A DNA stretch of 64,000 bases from Arthrobacter sp. PAMC25564 (GCF_004798705.1 NZ_CP039290.1:2046001-2110000), one strand, 5' to 3'; numbered from the stretch's first letter, positions 24,183 to 31,641 are shown. Notes: generated by a model not told the origin, from the letters alone. Numbers and translations: made by a program.

Positions 24183-24373
24183 TCCGTGCCCTCGTCGAGG
24201 ATTTTCATGGCCGCTTCAGCAAGCCTGGAAATGAATGCGGCCCGGACGATTGGGGTACCTTCTGCAAACACCTTGACGACAGTCCCATCAGGCCCGATGC
24301 ATCTCCGGGCGAGTTCGGCCATAGCTATTGCCATGCCGCCCGTTGCTACACCTTCGTTGCGTTTGTCGCTCAT
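24179..24373 (-). CDS. Small hypothetical phage protein
   Basis: 64 residues (MSDKRNEGVATGGMAIAMAELARRC). Helical, no membrane segment. ATGA overlaps on both sides. No family recognised. Confidence 0.65.
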   Translation of the reverse strand: MSDKRNEGVATGGMAIAMAELARRCIGPDGTVVKVFAEGTPIVRAAFISRLAEAAMKILDEGTE

Positions 24374-24498
24374 TTCTCGTTCTCCTGTTCGATAAGTTTC
24401 TTCACACCACTGATCGCATCCCTGCGCACCCGCCAGTTCTCTGCGGTTTCCGGGATCGCCTCGATACTGGCAAGGACCGTGGGCAGGGTGGCCGTCAC
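24370..24498 (-). CDS. Small hypothetical phage protein (42 residues)
   Basis: GTG at 24498 overlapping the previous stop (GTGA). The product VTATLPTVLASIEAIPETAENWRVRR ends KKLIEQENEK and its stop overlaps the next ATG. It neatly fills the gap between two clear genes, and both overlaps are exact, which is the main support. Confidence 0.65.
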   Translation of the reverse strand: MTATLPTVLASIEAIPETAENWRVRRDAISGVKKLIEQENEK

Positions 24499-24977
24499 GG
24501 GGTGGGCTCGCACAGGACGGTGGCGGGGAGGTCGATCTTTGTTGCTCCCTGCGCTCTTTGCTCGCCCGGAATCAACCAGAAGTCGAATTCGGGGCCGTCT
24601 TCGTCCGCGTATCTTTCGTAGACAATGCCAGCGTCTGAACGAATTACGGACTCTGCGGGCAGCGCGTCCAGCTCTTCGACGCTCTCGATGGTGCGGGGCT
24701 TGGAGGCTTCGAGCGCTTCCTCCGCTGCCAGCCGTGCGCTATGTGGCGTCAGTTTCCCCTTGCGCTGCAAGATCATGATGTACTGCTTGCCGTCGCTGGC
24801 TTTGACTTCCATCTCGACATAGTTGGGGGCGTCGTGTTCATCCAACGTGGAGCGCATGGCGTCCGCGATGAACAGTAGCGTCCTGGCGGTGTCTGGTCCG
24901 CCAGCGTGCATCTTGATTTCAAATCCGCTCGGCGTGCTGCCCATGCTGTCCAGCATCAGTTCGTCTCTGTCACTCAT
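24495..24977 (-). CDS. Hypothetical phage protein
   Basis: 160 residues from ATG at 24977 (MSDRDELMLDSMGSTPSGFEIKMHAGG). The frame upstream to 25145 is out of place and rejected. Features: PDTARTLLFIADAMRSTLDEH, KYIMILQRKGKLTPHSA-like stretches and EFDFWLIPGEQ. No family recognised. Exact ATGA overlap with the preceding 51-residue gene. Confidence 0.7.
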   Translation of the reverse strand: MSDRDELMLDSMGSTPSGFEIKMHAGGPDTARTLLFIADAMRSTLDEHDAPNYVEMEVKASDGKQYIMILQRKGKLTPHSARLAAEEALEASKPRTIESVEELDALPAESVIRSDAGIVYERYADEDGPEFDFWLIPGEQRAQGATKIDLPATVLCEPTP

Positions 24978-25129
24978 TTGTTCCCCCATGCGTAGTCGTT
25001 CGCTGCGGCCTGGATCTCGGCTTGGGCTGCGGAATCCATAGCGTCCTTGGCGGCGGCAACCTTGGCCTTGATGCGTCGGTGGGTCAGCAGCACCGTATCC
25101 GGGACCGGAGTTTGGGCGGTCGCGTTCAT
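24974..25129 (-). CDS. Small hypothetical phage protein (51 residues)
   Basis: ATG at 25129 overlapping the previous stop as ATGA; its own TGA overlaps the next ATG. The product MNATAQTPVPDTVLLTHRRI continues as an Ala/Lys-rich helix ending NDYAWGNK. Exact overlaps on both ends make it a convincing link of the chain despite its size. Confidence 0.68.
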   Translation of the reverse strand: MNATAQTPVPDTVLLTHRRIKAKVAAAKDAMDSAAQAEIQAAANDYAWGNK

Positions 25130-25314
25130 GTCGTCCTTCTTTCACTGGTGGCTAGTAGCAGTCGTAGGTTTGCGGTGATGCGGTGCGCGGCGCCAACGAG
25201 GATCCACGCGTCGTGCTCGGCAGGCTTCCCAGCGAGACTGGCGGCGCGGGATACAAGGGCCGTGTAGTTCGCTTCGGATGACGCAAGGGTGGCGGCTAGG
25301 ACTTCGGGGTTCAC
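25126..25314 (-). CDS. Small hypothetical phage protein (62 residues)
   Basis: GTG at 25314 overlapping the previous stop (GTGA). Reads VNPEVLAATLASSEANYTALV then HDAWILVGAAHRITANLRLLL. Helical, no cysteines. The ATG further upstream at 25395 would overlap the previous gene fully and is rejected. Confidence 0.62.
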   Translation of the reverse strand: MNPEVLAATLASSEANYTALVSRAASLAGKPAEHDAWILVGAAHRITANLRLLLATSERRTT

Positions 25315-25487
25315 TGGTGCCGCCTCTCTTTCCGTTGTATGTCGGCGTATTCGTCGGCCTCGCCCTGTGCGCGTGCGGCCAGGCATTCTCGGCACTCGTC
25401 ACAGTCGCCGTCCTCGCAACGGTCAGGCTCGGGGTACGGGTCGCGGTTCTCGTAGGCGCGCTCGGCAGACGCGAAACCGGGGATCAT
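25311..25487 (-). CDS. Small cysteine-containing phage protein (58 residues)
   Basis: ATG at 25487 overlapping the previous stop. Contains RCEDGDCDECRECLAARA, four Cys in 14 residues, a likely zinc knuckle, flanked by acidic and basic segments. The longer frame to 25709 runs through its neighbour and is rejected. Confidence 0.62.
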   Translation of the reverse strand: MIPGFASAERAYENRDPYPEPDRCEDGDCDECRECLAARAQGEADEYADIQRKERRHQ

Positions 25488-25768
25488 GACTTCACCGGGC
25501 CAAGGATCGTGACCATATCGAGAGCACGGTGTTGGGCCCTGCAAATTCTGCAGTATCCGTAGAAGTTGGCCCGAACCGCAGCGACGAATCCCGGACAGGC
25601 GGCGATAGTTCCGGTGTCGTCGTCGCAGGCCTGGCAGTGCGATCGGACGTAGTGCGAGGCGGGTTCCTCCGTGTGCATGGGGTGGTTGCCATGCTGGGGC
25701 AAGTCGCACGGTACGGCTTCCATTTCGCCGACGAGTGTGGCGATGTCGAGGTCCAGTTCGGTGCTCAT
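25484..25768 (-). CDS. Small phage protein with two Cys clusters
   Basis: 94 residues from ATG at 25768 (MSTELDLDIATLVGEMEAVPCDLPQHG). Has CQACDDDTGTIAACPGF and YCRICRAQH, typical of a zinc-ribbon domain found in actinophages as hypothetical proteins, with conserved HYVRSHCQAC-like sequence. Overlaps on both sides. Confidence 0.68.
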   Translation of the reverse strand: MSTELDLDIATLVGEMEAVPCDLPQHGNHPMHTEEPASHYVRSHCQACDDDTGTIAACPGFVAAVRANFYGYCRICRAQHRALDMVTILGPVKS

Positions 25769-25920
25769 TTCCCCTCGCAATCGACGCACCCGGACCGCGG
25801 CCCGTGCATCAGGTGAAACTCTGCGTAGGCGTCGGCACGGTCAAGCCGGATAGCGCGGGGGATGTAGACAATCGCGCCGAAGATCGTGGCAGCCAGGACA
25901 AGGATGAAGAAACCATTCAT
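25765..25920 (-). CDS. Small single-span membrane protein
   Basis: 51 residues from ATG at 25920 (MNGFFILVLAATIFGAIVYIPRA). One membrane segment at the N-terminus, then a charged tail with HLMHGPRSGCVDCEG. The in-frame ATG at 25947 lies inside the previous gene; the ATGA overlap at 25917-25920 decides the start. Confidence 0.6.
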   Translation of the reverse strand: MNGFFILVLAATIFGAIVYIPRAIRLDRADAYAEFHLMHGPRSGCVDCEGK

Positions 25921-26192
25921 GCGGATCTCCTTTCGGTGCGGCGCCACACTCGGATGACGCCGTTCTTGCGGGACTTAGTGGATGACTGCTGGTAGCCGAT
26001 GGCCGTGATGTAGCCGGCGGCCCGGGCCGCGCTGAATGCCTGACCGGGCGCATTCGGGTGAGGTGGCCGACGCATCTCCCGGGCGAGATCATCCGCAGAG
26101 AAGATCTCGTGCGCCGCGGCCAGCCCAATGATGGTTGCCAGCGCATCCTCATGCCAGTCTTCGTGCGAGTCCTCCAACACGGCGGCCCTCAT
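25917..26192 (-). CDS. Hypothetical phage protein, possible winged-helix
   Basis: 91 residues from ATG at 26192 (MRAAVLEDSHEDWHEDALATIIGLAAAHEIFSADDLARE). A helix-turn-helix-like segment EIFSADDLAREMRRPP then AFSAARAAGYITAIGYQQSSTKSRKNGVIRVWRR resembles the wing of DNA-binding proteins. The start overlaps the stop of the 33-residue gene as ATGA. Confidence 0.6.
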   Translation of the reverse strand: MRAAVLEDSHEDWHEDALATIIGLAAAHEIFSADDLAREMRRPPHPNAPGQAFSAARAAGYITAIGYQQSSTKSRKNGVIRVWRRTERRSA

Positions 26193-26290
26193 GCGCACAT
26201 CACCGCGAATCGGGTCCGCATGGTGTGGGCGTCTGCGTTGTCCGCGGCGGCTTCCCGCATCAGCTGGTCATAGATGGGTGTGTCGTTCAT
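26189..26290 (-). CDS. Tiny phage protein (33 residues)
   Basis: ATG at 26290 overlapping the previous stop; stop TGA at 26189 overlapping the next ATG. Reads MNDTPIYDQLMREAAADNAD then AHTMRTRFAVMCA. Support is the exact coupling at both ends. Confidence 0.5.
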   Translation of the reverse strand: MNDTPIYDQLMREAAADNADAHTMRTRFAVMCA

Positions 26291-26559
26291 GCGGCCACTG
26301 CCACTCGGCGGGCGGCTGCGGCTTCGTTGCGCCGCTGCTGGACGTTCTCAATGGCGATCTCGCCGGTTTCGTCCCAGTAGTGGAGGCAGTAGGCGAGCAA
26401 CTGCTCCATCTCATCGGGCGTGTGGGTGAAGGTCTCGAAGCGGCGGGCGGCTTCCTTAGCGAAAATGCGGACTAAGCGACGGTCGGGGCGTGGCTTGTTT
26501 GCGGCGTCGTAGTGGTTGCGGACCTTGTTTTCCATGACAGCCAGGCTGATTTTGGGCAT
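26287..26559 (-). CDS. Hypothetical phage protein
   Basis: 90 residues (MPKISLAVMENKVRNHYDAANKPRP). Basic and helical; FAKEAARRFETFTHTPDEMEQLLAYCLHYWDETGEIAIENVQQRR looks like a folded four-helix segment. The start is preceded by GGAGAAGGAG. First of the small-gene chain. Unknown function. Confidence 0.68.
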   Translation of the reverse strand: MPKISLAVMENKVRNHYDAANKPRPDRRLVRIFAKEAARRFETFTHTPDEMEQLLAYCLHYWDETGEIAIENVQQRRNEAAAARRVAVAA

Positions 26560-26676
26560 GACAAATAACTCCTTCTCCGAGGGACGAACGCAACGGGTGG
26601 GATGGTGCGGTGTTGGGGTTTGCCCTGAGTCGGGCGAGGTGGTGCGGGGTGCCGGCGCTTTGCGCTGCGGCTGGTG

Positions 26677-26871
26677 TTACTTGGTGGGCTGGGCTTTCAG
26701 CCACGCCGCGACGGCGTCTGGGTGGTAGCGGACGAGGCCACCGATCCGGACAAACTCGGGACCTTTGTTATTAGTGCGCCAGTTCGCGATTGTCCCGGCA
26801 GATACCTGCCATGCGCGAGCCAAATCATCGGGAGTCAACCACTGAACTTCGGGTTCCAGGGCGAGAGTCAT
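26677..26871 (-). CDS. Excisionase-like helix-turn-helix protein
   Basis: 64 residues, with WLTPDDLARAWQVSAGTIANWRTNNKGPEFVRIGGLVRYHPDAVAAWLKAQ: the MerR-like HTH_17 pattern (TIANW, F-RIGG-VRY) of excisionases and small phage regulators. It probably bends DNA near the attachment site or controls the early operon. It overlaps the antirepressor stop by one base. Confidence 0.82.
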   Translation of the reverse strand: MTLALEPEVQWLTPDDLARAWQVSAGTIANWRTNNKGPEFVRIGGLVRYHPDAVAAWLKAQPTK

Positions 26872-27665
26872 CAGATAGCCTCCTGAAACATTGAAACCGA
26901 GTATTTATCGGCGTAGAACTCATTCCACACTTGGTCGAAAATCCAGCGGTCCCGTTCGGTATAGGAGTTGATGGACCTGATCCCGCCGTTGACCTCGTTG
27001 GCTGCTTTTTTCGGGGCTACACCGTAGTGGTCCTTGTAGACATTGGAGACGCGGCGACCGAACATTGAGCGAGTGCCGGCCATGTCCCTCTTGGGGACGC
27101 CGTTATCTTTCAGGTATTCCTCCGCGTAGAGCGGCATGTCGAGCGGGTCGATCTCTGGCTCCTCGCCCAGCGCCCTGGCGATGACGATGCGGGCCTTGGA
27201 GTCCAGGAACTTGGCGTCCATGATCGAGGGGCGGGCGAGGTTGATTAGCTCCAACTGGAACTTTGCCTTGCGCTGCATCTCGTCAAGCTGGGATTCAGTG
27301 GCCCGGGGGTTGATCGCGCCACCATCGTGGAAGTAGGCGTCCAGCGCGTCGGCCGCTTCGTTCTGGAATGCTTCGAGCAACAGGCGGGCTGCGGGCTTCA
27401 CGCGGGAGGGCTCAATAGTTGCCAGCCACATTGTCATCGTGCGGCGGTCGATCATCAACCACTTCCGGGTCTGGGTGTCTCCCGGAACCTGCACGGTGTT
27501 CAACACCGTGCAGGCCCATGACTTGTTCAAAAGCTTCTTGCGCTGGCTGTCAGTGTCGATGCCTAGTGACTCGCAAACGTGGCGCAAGCTCACCAGAGGC
27601 TTGCCTTCATCGCTCATTGCGGTGAGGTTGGTTCCGTGGAACGGGATTTGGACTAAACTAGGCAT
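26871..27665 (-). CDS. Phage antirepressor (P22 Ant N-terminal type)
   Basis: 264 residues. The N-terminal 110 residues (VQIPFHGTNLTAMSDEGKPLVSLRHVCESLGID, RKWLMIDRRTMTMWLATIEPSRVKPAARLLLEAFQNEAAD) match the antirepressor N-domain that binds repressors; the C-terminal part is a second helical domain with DNGVPKRDMAGTRSMFGRRVSNVYK. It is in the operon after the Cro-like gene. It would trigger or modulate induction by inactivating the repressor. Confidence 0.88.
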   Translation of the reverse strand: MPSLVQIPFHGTNLTAMSDEGKPLVSLRHVCESLGIDTDSQRKKLLNKSWACTVLNTVQVPGDTQTRKWLMIDRRTMTMWLATIEPSRVKPAARLLLEAFQNEAADALDAYFHDGGAINPRATESQLDEMQRKAKFQLELINLARPSIMDAKFLDSKARIVIARALGEEPEIDPLDMPLYAEEYLKDNGVPKRDMAGTRSMFGRRVSNVYKDHYGVAPKKAANEVNGGIRSINSYTERDRWIFDQVWNEFYADKYSVSMFQEAI

Positions 27666-27699
27666 TGGATTCCTTACTTGGATGTTGGTTTCTTCAGGC

Positions 27700-27731
27700 C
27701 CTCAGCTATTCGTGTAGCTGGGGGCTTTTTT
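27700..27731. terminator. Hairpin between the Cro-like and antirepressor genes
   Basis: ccctcagcta pairs with tagctggggg (10 bp, one T-G pair) around a 6-base loop and is followed by cttttttat on the plus strand. The T run faces plus-strand transcription, so it could stop antisense transcripts, while on the minus-strand mRNA it is a leader hairpin of the antirepressor. Confidence 0.6.
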
Positions 27732-27969
27732 ATGCGGCGATGGGCTCGGAGATGCTGGATACGATCTCAAAGGCTTCGCCGATACCAAGCTGGTATGTGG
27801 TACAGATCGCCACGATGAAATCGGCCGATGGCTGTTCGCCAGCTTCCATTCGTCGGACTGTTGAGCGGCTGACACCCATGAGTCGCGCTTGGGACTCTTC
27901 GGAGGGGAGCCGGTGAATCTCTCGAAGGCGGGGAAGTAGGCCATCCCGCAACCTCAGTTTCTGGTGCAT
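27730..27969 (-). CDS. Cro-like XRE family regulator
   Basis: 79 residues from ATG at 27969, preceded by CGAAAGGGTGG. The HTH is EESQARLMGVSRSTVRRMEAGEQPSADFIVAICTTYQL (about residues 23-62). It diverges from the repressor-like gene across a 154-base region with inverted repeats. Probably represses the lysogeny promoter when the lytic cycle starts. The upstream ATG at 28038 would place the start in the operator and is rejected. Confidence 0.82.
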   Translation of the reverse strand: MHQKLRLRDGLLPRLREIHRLPSEESQARLMGVSRSTVRRMEAGEQPSADFIVAICTTYQLGIGEAFEIVSSISEPIAA

Positions 27970-27975
27970 GTCCAC

Positions 27976-28070
27976 CCTTTCGTGTTGTGTATTTGAAACG
28001 CCGTGTTCCAAGCATGGCACACGTTGATTCAGAATCACAACACTGTAATTCGAATTTGCAACACGAAAGG
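27976..28070. promoter_or_regulatory. Divergent promoter/operator region of the prophage switch
   Basis: cctttcgtgttg at 27976-27987 and its complement caacacgaaagg at 28059-28070 are a 12-bp inverted pair. In between are another caacac (28038-28043), a perfect dyad gattcagaatc (28026-28036) and the palindrome aattcgaatt (28047-28056). Such density suggests several operators for repressor and Cro. The left copy also forms the Cro-like ribosome site. Confidence 0.7.
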
Positions 28071-28123
28071 TTCAGTACTGGAACTGGGGTCGCCTAGAAT
28101 CTGTAGCGTTTGAGCTTGCGTAT

Positions 28124-28621
28124 GTGTCAAAAATGAAACATCATGAAGGCATGCAAACATCAATTTCAGAGTGGCTTGAGTCCAACACTGGCGAGTCCAA
28201 GCGGCAGATGGCCCTCCGTGTTGGTCAGACACCAAGTACTTTCAATCGCAACATTGACATGCCCGACGTCATCATTGCCGTCTGCCGAGCCTACGAGCTG
28301 AACCCCGTCGAGGCACTGGTTGAGGCGGGCATCATCACGGCAGATGACGTGATGGACTTTGCCGAATCCACAGCGCTCGAAGCCGACTTGGAGAAGATCA
28401 GTACGGATTCGCTCACGGCGAGAATGCATGTCCAGATTGACGAGCTGGGGCGCAGAATCCAAGGGAACCGCCCAGTTCCTGGCCAGACGGCGATGTGGGA
28501 CCTAGTTCCGGCTGACCCGGACTACTCCAACATGTCTGAGGCCGATGCTAAAGATTATGGTTTGGCTGCATTCAAGGGCGAGGACAATATTGGATTCGAC
28601 GATCTACCGCATGAACCCTAG
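28124..28621 (+). CDS. Phage repressor-like DNA-binding protein
   Basis: 165 residues from a GTG at 28124, or about nine fewer from the ATG at 28151; no clear ribosome site decides. The N-terminal part (ISEWLESNTGESKRQMALRVGQTPSTFNRNIDMPDVIIAVCRAYELNPVEALVEAG) has the shape of an HTH with a Cro/C1 style recognition helix. The C-terminal half is acidic. It is divergent from the Cro-like gene and overlaps the next gene by ATGA. It is the likely immunity repressor, given place, not proven. Confidence 0.72.
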   Translation: MSKMKHHEGMQTSISEWLESNTGESKRQMALRVGQTPSTFNRNIDMPDVIIAVCRAYELNPVEALVEAGIITADDVMDFAESTALEADLEKISTDSLTARMHVQIDELGRRIQGNRPVPGQTAMWDLVPADPDYSNMSEADAKDYGLAAFKGEDNIGFDDLPHEP

Positions 28622-29012
28622 TGTTCTTGCGCACCAGATGGGGGTCCGGGTGCGGACGGCACCAACGCCTCACGGTTGGTGGGGCGCGTTTGACGTTAAA
28701 AAGCGGCTGGTGACTCTTCGCCCGGGTCTTGGCCTGATCCAGTGGTCTTGCACGCTCATGCATGAGCTAGGGCATGCCCACTATGGTCACACTGGCGTGA
28801 CTGGCAAGCAGGAGCTGCTAGCGAACCGATGGGCTGCGCACCGACTCCTCGACTTTCAATCAGTACTGGACGCGGCCGGCACGGAACAGCACACACATGC
28901 AGTCGCGGCGTCGCTCGGAGTCCTGCCGAGCGTGCTGAAGACCTACATGATGACATTGACGCGGGCCGAACTGGGTCGGATCAGGGACGTGGCCGCATCG
29001 AGGGTAGCGTAG
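28611..29012 (+). CDS. ImmA/IrrE-like metallopeptidase
   Basis: 133 residues from ATG at 28611, overlapping the repressor-like stop. The zinc site is HELGHAHYGH near residues 51-60, with ELLANRWAAHRLL supplying the downstream Glu. ImmA-type proteases cut phage repressors when DNA is damaged. Pairing with a repressor-like gene in one transcription unit supports that. Start chosen by coupling (ATGA) since the longer frame from 28545 lies within the repressor. Confidence 0.87.
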   Translation: MNPSVLAHQMGVRVRTAPTPHGWWGAFDVKKRLVTLRPGLGLIQWSCTLMHELGHAHYGHTGVTGKQELLANRWAAHRLLDFQSVLDAAGTEQHTHAVAASLGVLPSVLKTYMMTLTRAELGRIRDVAASRVA

Positions 29013-29037
29013 TTGACAACATGGAGGAAGGAATAGT

Positions 29038-30171
29038 ATGCGAGGTAGAGCCCCGCTGCCGATTGGCACGAGCGGTCAGGTTTCCTACTCGGGCCCGAAG
29101 GGCAAGGTGGTGGCCCTGACCCGCTTCCGCGACTTTGATGGCGTGACCCGCCGCGTGTCCGCGCAGGGCACGTCTCGCGCCGCCGCGGATGCCGCATTGA
29201 AAGAGAAGCTGAAGGCGCGGACGCACTTGGGTGGCTTGGAATTGACCAGGGACTCTACGATCAAGGAGTTGTCCGAGCGCTGGCTCCCTACCCTTACGCA
29301 GTCCCAGGCGACGCAGGACTCCTACCGCCAAAAAGTTGACCGCTACATCCTTCCCGCGATGGGCGCGTGGCGCTTGTGGGAGGCCACGACGGGGCGATGT
29401 GAGGCATTTCTGAGGACGCTGCAGGCTACTGCACCATCCATGGCTTCACAGAGCCGCGTGGTGCTTTCACTTATGATGGGCCTCGCTGTCCGCTACGACA
29501 TCATCGGCACGAATCCGGTGCGGGAAGTCATGATGCCGACGGTTGAAAAGCGTCAAGTGTCCGCTTTGTCTGTCGAACAGGTCCAAGACCTTCGCCGGCA
29601 CATCGATAAGTGGGCGGGGCAGAAGCCGGGGCGGGCTTCCACTTTGGACGCGATGGATATGTTTCTGGCGACCGGACTGCGTCCGGGGGAGTTGCTGTCG
29701 TTGCAGTTCTCGGACGTTGATTTCAGGATGGGCACGATTGCAGTCACGGGGACTGTGAAGCGGGATTCCGTGCACGGTTTGCACCGGCAGGCCTCTCCTA
29801 AGTCCGAGTCAGGCAAGCGCGTTCTCACGCTGCCTCTGTTCGGTCTGGAGCTGTTGAGGCGCAGGAAAGCGGGTGCCGCTGGTGACCTGGTGTTCCCTAA
29901 CCGGAACGGCGAGCCGATGGAGCCGGCAAACTTCCGGAGGTTGTGGCGCGAGGCGAGGGGCAAGCAATGGGAGGGTGTCAAGCCTTCTTCGTTCCGCAAA
30001 GCGGTCGCCACGCTGATTGAGCGCGAGTCTGGCTCTCTCATTGCCTCCCGGCAGCTTGGGCACAGCTCGGATGCCATCACGAAGAAGCACTACATTGAGC
30101 GGAACCGGAACGCGCCGGACTCGTCGCTGATTCTGGAGCAATTGAATAGCCGGGTCACACTGGTCCACTAA
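29038..30171 (+). CDS. int: Tyrosine integrase
   Basis: 377 residues. Arm-binding N-terminal part to about 70, core-binding domain 70-170, catalytic domain with R215 in ATGLRPGELL, the box II region reading PSSFR at 316-320 (R320), H342 in LGHSS and Y352 in KHYIER. The first residue of the normal HxxR is Ser 317 rather than His. It faces the tRNA-Lys that it most likely targets. ATG at 29038, preceded by GGAGGAA. Confidence 0.95.
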   Translation: MRGRAPLPIGTSGQVSYSGPKGKVVALTRFRDFDGVTRRVSAQGTSRAAADAALKEKLKARTHLGGLELTRDSTIKELSERWLPTLTQSQATQDSYRQKVDRYILPAMGAWRLWEATTGRCEAFLRTLQATAPSMASQSRVVLSLMMGLAVRYDIIGTNPVREVMMPTVEKRQVSALSVEQVQDLRRHIDKWAGQKPGRASTLDAMDMFLATGLRPGELLSLQFSDVDFRMGTIAVTGTVKRDSVHGLHRQASPKSESGKRVLTLPLFGLELLRRRKAGAAGDLVFPNRNGEPMEPANFRRLWREARGKQWEGVKPSSFRKAVATLIERESGSLIASRQLGHSSDAITKKHYIERNRNAPDSSLILEQLNSRVTLVH

Positions 30172-30234
30172 GCGCCCGGATATGTCATCGTTCAAACGAC
30201 GACTAAACGACGAGTAGCCCTGTTTTTGGGCAAA

Positions 30235-30283
30235 TAAAAAAACCGCTCCAACGCCGACTTTCGCCAGTGTTGGAGCGGTTTTT
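30235..30283. terminator. Bidirectional terminator between integrase and tRNA-Lys
   Basis: aaccgctccaac (30241-30252) pairs exactly with gttggagcggtt (30269-30280), flanked by an A run on the left and a T run on the right. It can end both the integrase mRNA and the tRNA-Lys transcript. Confidence 0.9.
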
Positions 30284-30289
30284 CGTTTG

Positions 30290-30362
30290 TGCACCCCCCG
30301 GGACTCGAACCCGGAACCCATTGATTAAGAGTCAATTGCTCTGCCAGTTGAGCTAGAGGTGC
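30290..30362 (-). tRNA. tRNA-Lys(CTT), prophage attachment gene
   Basis: 73-base cloverleaf on the minus strand: acceptor GCACCTC with GGGGTGC, anticodon stem ATTGA/TCAAT with loop CTCTTAA (anticodon CTT), T arm CCGGG-TTCGAGT-CCCGG. No encoded CCA. Its 3' end points into the prophage, and the integrase ends 118 bases away. That suggests the att core overlaps its 3' half and that this copy was restored by integration. Confidence 0.93.
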
Positions 30363-30426
30363 ATCTGTTGTTTCGTTCACTCGGGCTTTTTGTTTCCCTC
30401 GTTGTTCTCCGCAACGACATGAAACT

Positions 30427-31641
30427 CTACACGAGTTTCGACGTTGTGTGAAATCGGGTGCTGGTGGGGCGGCCGGCGTGGCCCGGGAGATCCAGAATCA
30501 GCACGAAATCAGGGTTTTGGTTGTTGCTCAGGAGCCAGAGGCGGCCGTCCGGAGCCAGCGACACGTCCCGGATACGGCCATAGGATCCTGTGAAATAACT
30601 CACAGGATCGCCGGCGGTTTCCCCGTTCAAGGGGACAGCCCAGAGCCGCTGTCCGCGCAGGGCGCCGAGGTAGGCCGTGCCATCCGCGATCTCCAGCCCG
30701 CTGGGGGAGGAGTCCGCCGTCGACGGCCACACCACTTTGGCGTCCAGGAAGCCCGGGCGGTGCGGGGCGCCGGTCACCTCCGGCCAGCCGTAGTTGCCGC
30801 CGGCCACGATCAGGTTCAGTTCGTCATCGACGTCGGGGCCGAATTCGCTCGCCCAGAGCCGGCCGGCGCCGTCCCAGGCGAGGCCCTGGACGTTCCGGTG
30901 TCCGAGGCTGTACACGGGGTTGTCGCCGAACGGGTTCCCGGGCGCAGGCCGGCCGTCAGGGGTGAGGCGGAGGATCTTGCCGCCGAGGGCCGCCCGGTCC
31001 TGTGGCTGTTCACGACGCTGCGCGTCCCCGGTGCCCACGTAAAGGTACCCGTCCGGCCCGAACCGGATCCTTCCGCCGTTGTGCGTGGAGGCCTTCGGGA
31101 TCCCGGTGAAGATGACGTGCGGGACGCCCAGCTTCCACTGGCCGGCGCTCCCGTCCAGCCGGAGGCGGGCGATCCTGTTGTCACCCTGGGCGGTGAAATA
31201 GGCGTAAAGGTTCCGGTCCGTCTCGAAGTCCGGTGACAGCGCCAGTCCCAGCAGGCCGCCTTCGCCGCCGGGCACGACGCCGGGCACCTGGCCGATCGTG
31301 CCGGCCTGCCCGCCGCTGGCCGCCGCGCTGTCCACCCACTTGAGCAGGGCGCTGTCGCGCTCGGAAATGACGGCTGTGCCGTCCGGCAGGAAGACCGTTG
31401 ACCAGGGCAGCTGCAGTCCGGCGTCGATCCGGCCGGAGACCACGGGCGCTGCCGGGCCGGCTGCCCCGCTGCCGGTTCCGCCGCTGGGGGTGGCGCCGCC
31501 GCCGGCGGTGCAGGCCGTGAGCGCCAGCATCGTGGCAACCACTGCCGCGACCCAGCCAGGCGCCCGGCGGGACGCCCGTGGGCACGACATAGGGCGGGGC
31601 GCGGGTATTCCCGCCCGCCCCGCCCTCATCTTCGGGTCCAT
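30427..31641 (-). CDS. PQQ-dependent sugar dehydrogenase, lipoprotein
   Basis: 404 residues. A signal with the lipobox LTAC (residues near 41-44) anchors it outside the membrane. The beta-propeller starts LPWSTVFLPDGTAVISERD and has the catalytic-histidine motif STHNGGRIRFGPDGYLYVGTGDA; also GHRNVQGLAWD and NYGWPEVTG. These match soluble glucose/sorbosone dehydrogenases. It oxidises aldose sugars with PQQ; the electron acceptor is not evident. First host gene after the tRNA. Confidence 0.9.
   Translation of the reverse strand: MDPKMRAGRAGIPAPRPMSCPRASRRAPGWVAAVVATMLALTACTAGGGATPSGGTGSGAAGPAAPVVSGRIDAGLQLPWSTVFLPDGTAVISERDSALLKWVDSAAASGGQAGTIGQVPGVVPGGEGGLLGLALSPDFETDRNLYAYFTAQGDNRIARLRLDGSAGQWKLGVPHVIFTGIPKASTHNGGRIRFGPDGYLYVGTGDAQRREQPQDRAALGGKILRLTPDGRPAPGNPFGDNPVYSLGHRNVQGLAWDGAGRLWASEFGPDVDDELNLIVAGGNYGWPEVTGAPHRPGFLDAKVVWPSTADSSPSGLEIADGTAYLGALRGQRLWAVPLNGETAGDPVSYFTGSYGRIRDVSLAPDGRLWLLSNNQNPDFVLILDLPGHAGRPTSTRFHTTSKLV

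Larger units (their letters stand above)
1..30297. mobile_element. Siphovirus-type prophage (right-hand part; left end outside window)
   Basis: A contiguous phage genome: integrase next to a tRNA-Lys, immunity region, early replication and recombination genes, tRNAs, terminase, head and tail genes ending in a tape measure that runs off the left edge. Almost everything is on the minus strand except integrase, protease, repressor and one moron. The right boundary is inferred to lie in the 3' end of the tRNA-Lys at 30290-30362, the usual target for tyrosine integrases. attL, minor tail genes and lysis genes are not in the window, so intactness cannot be judged. Host genes start right after the tRNA. 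Confidence 0.95.
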
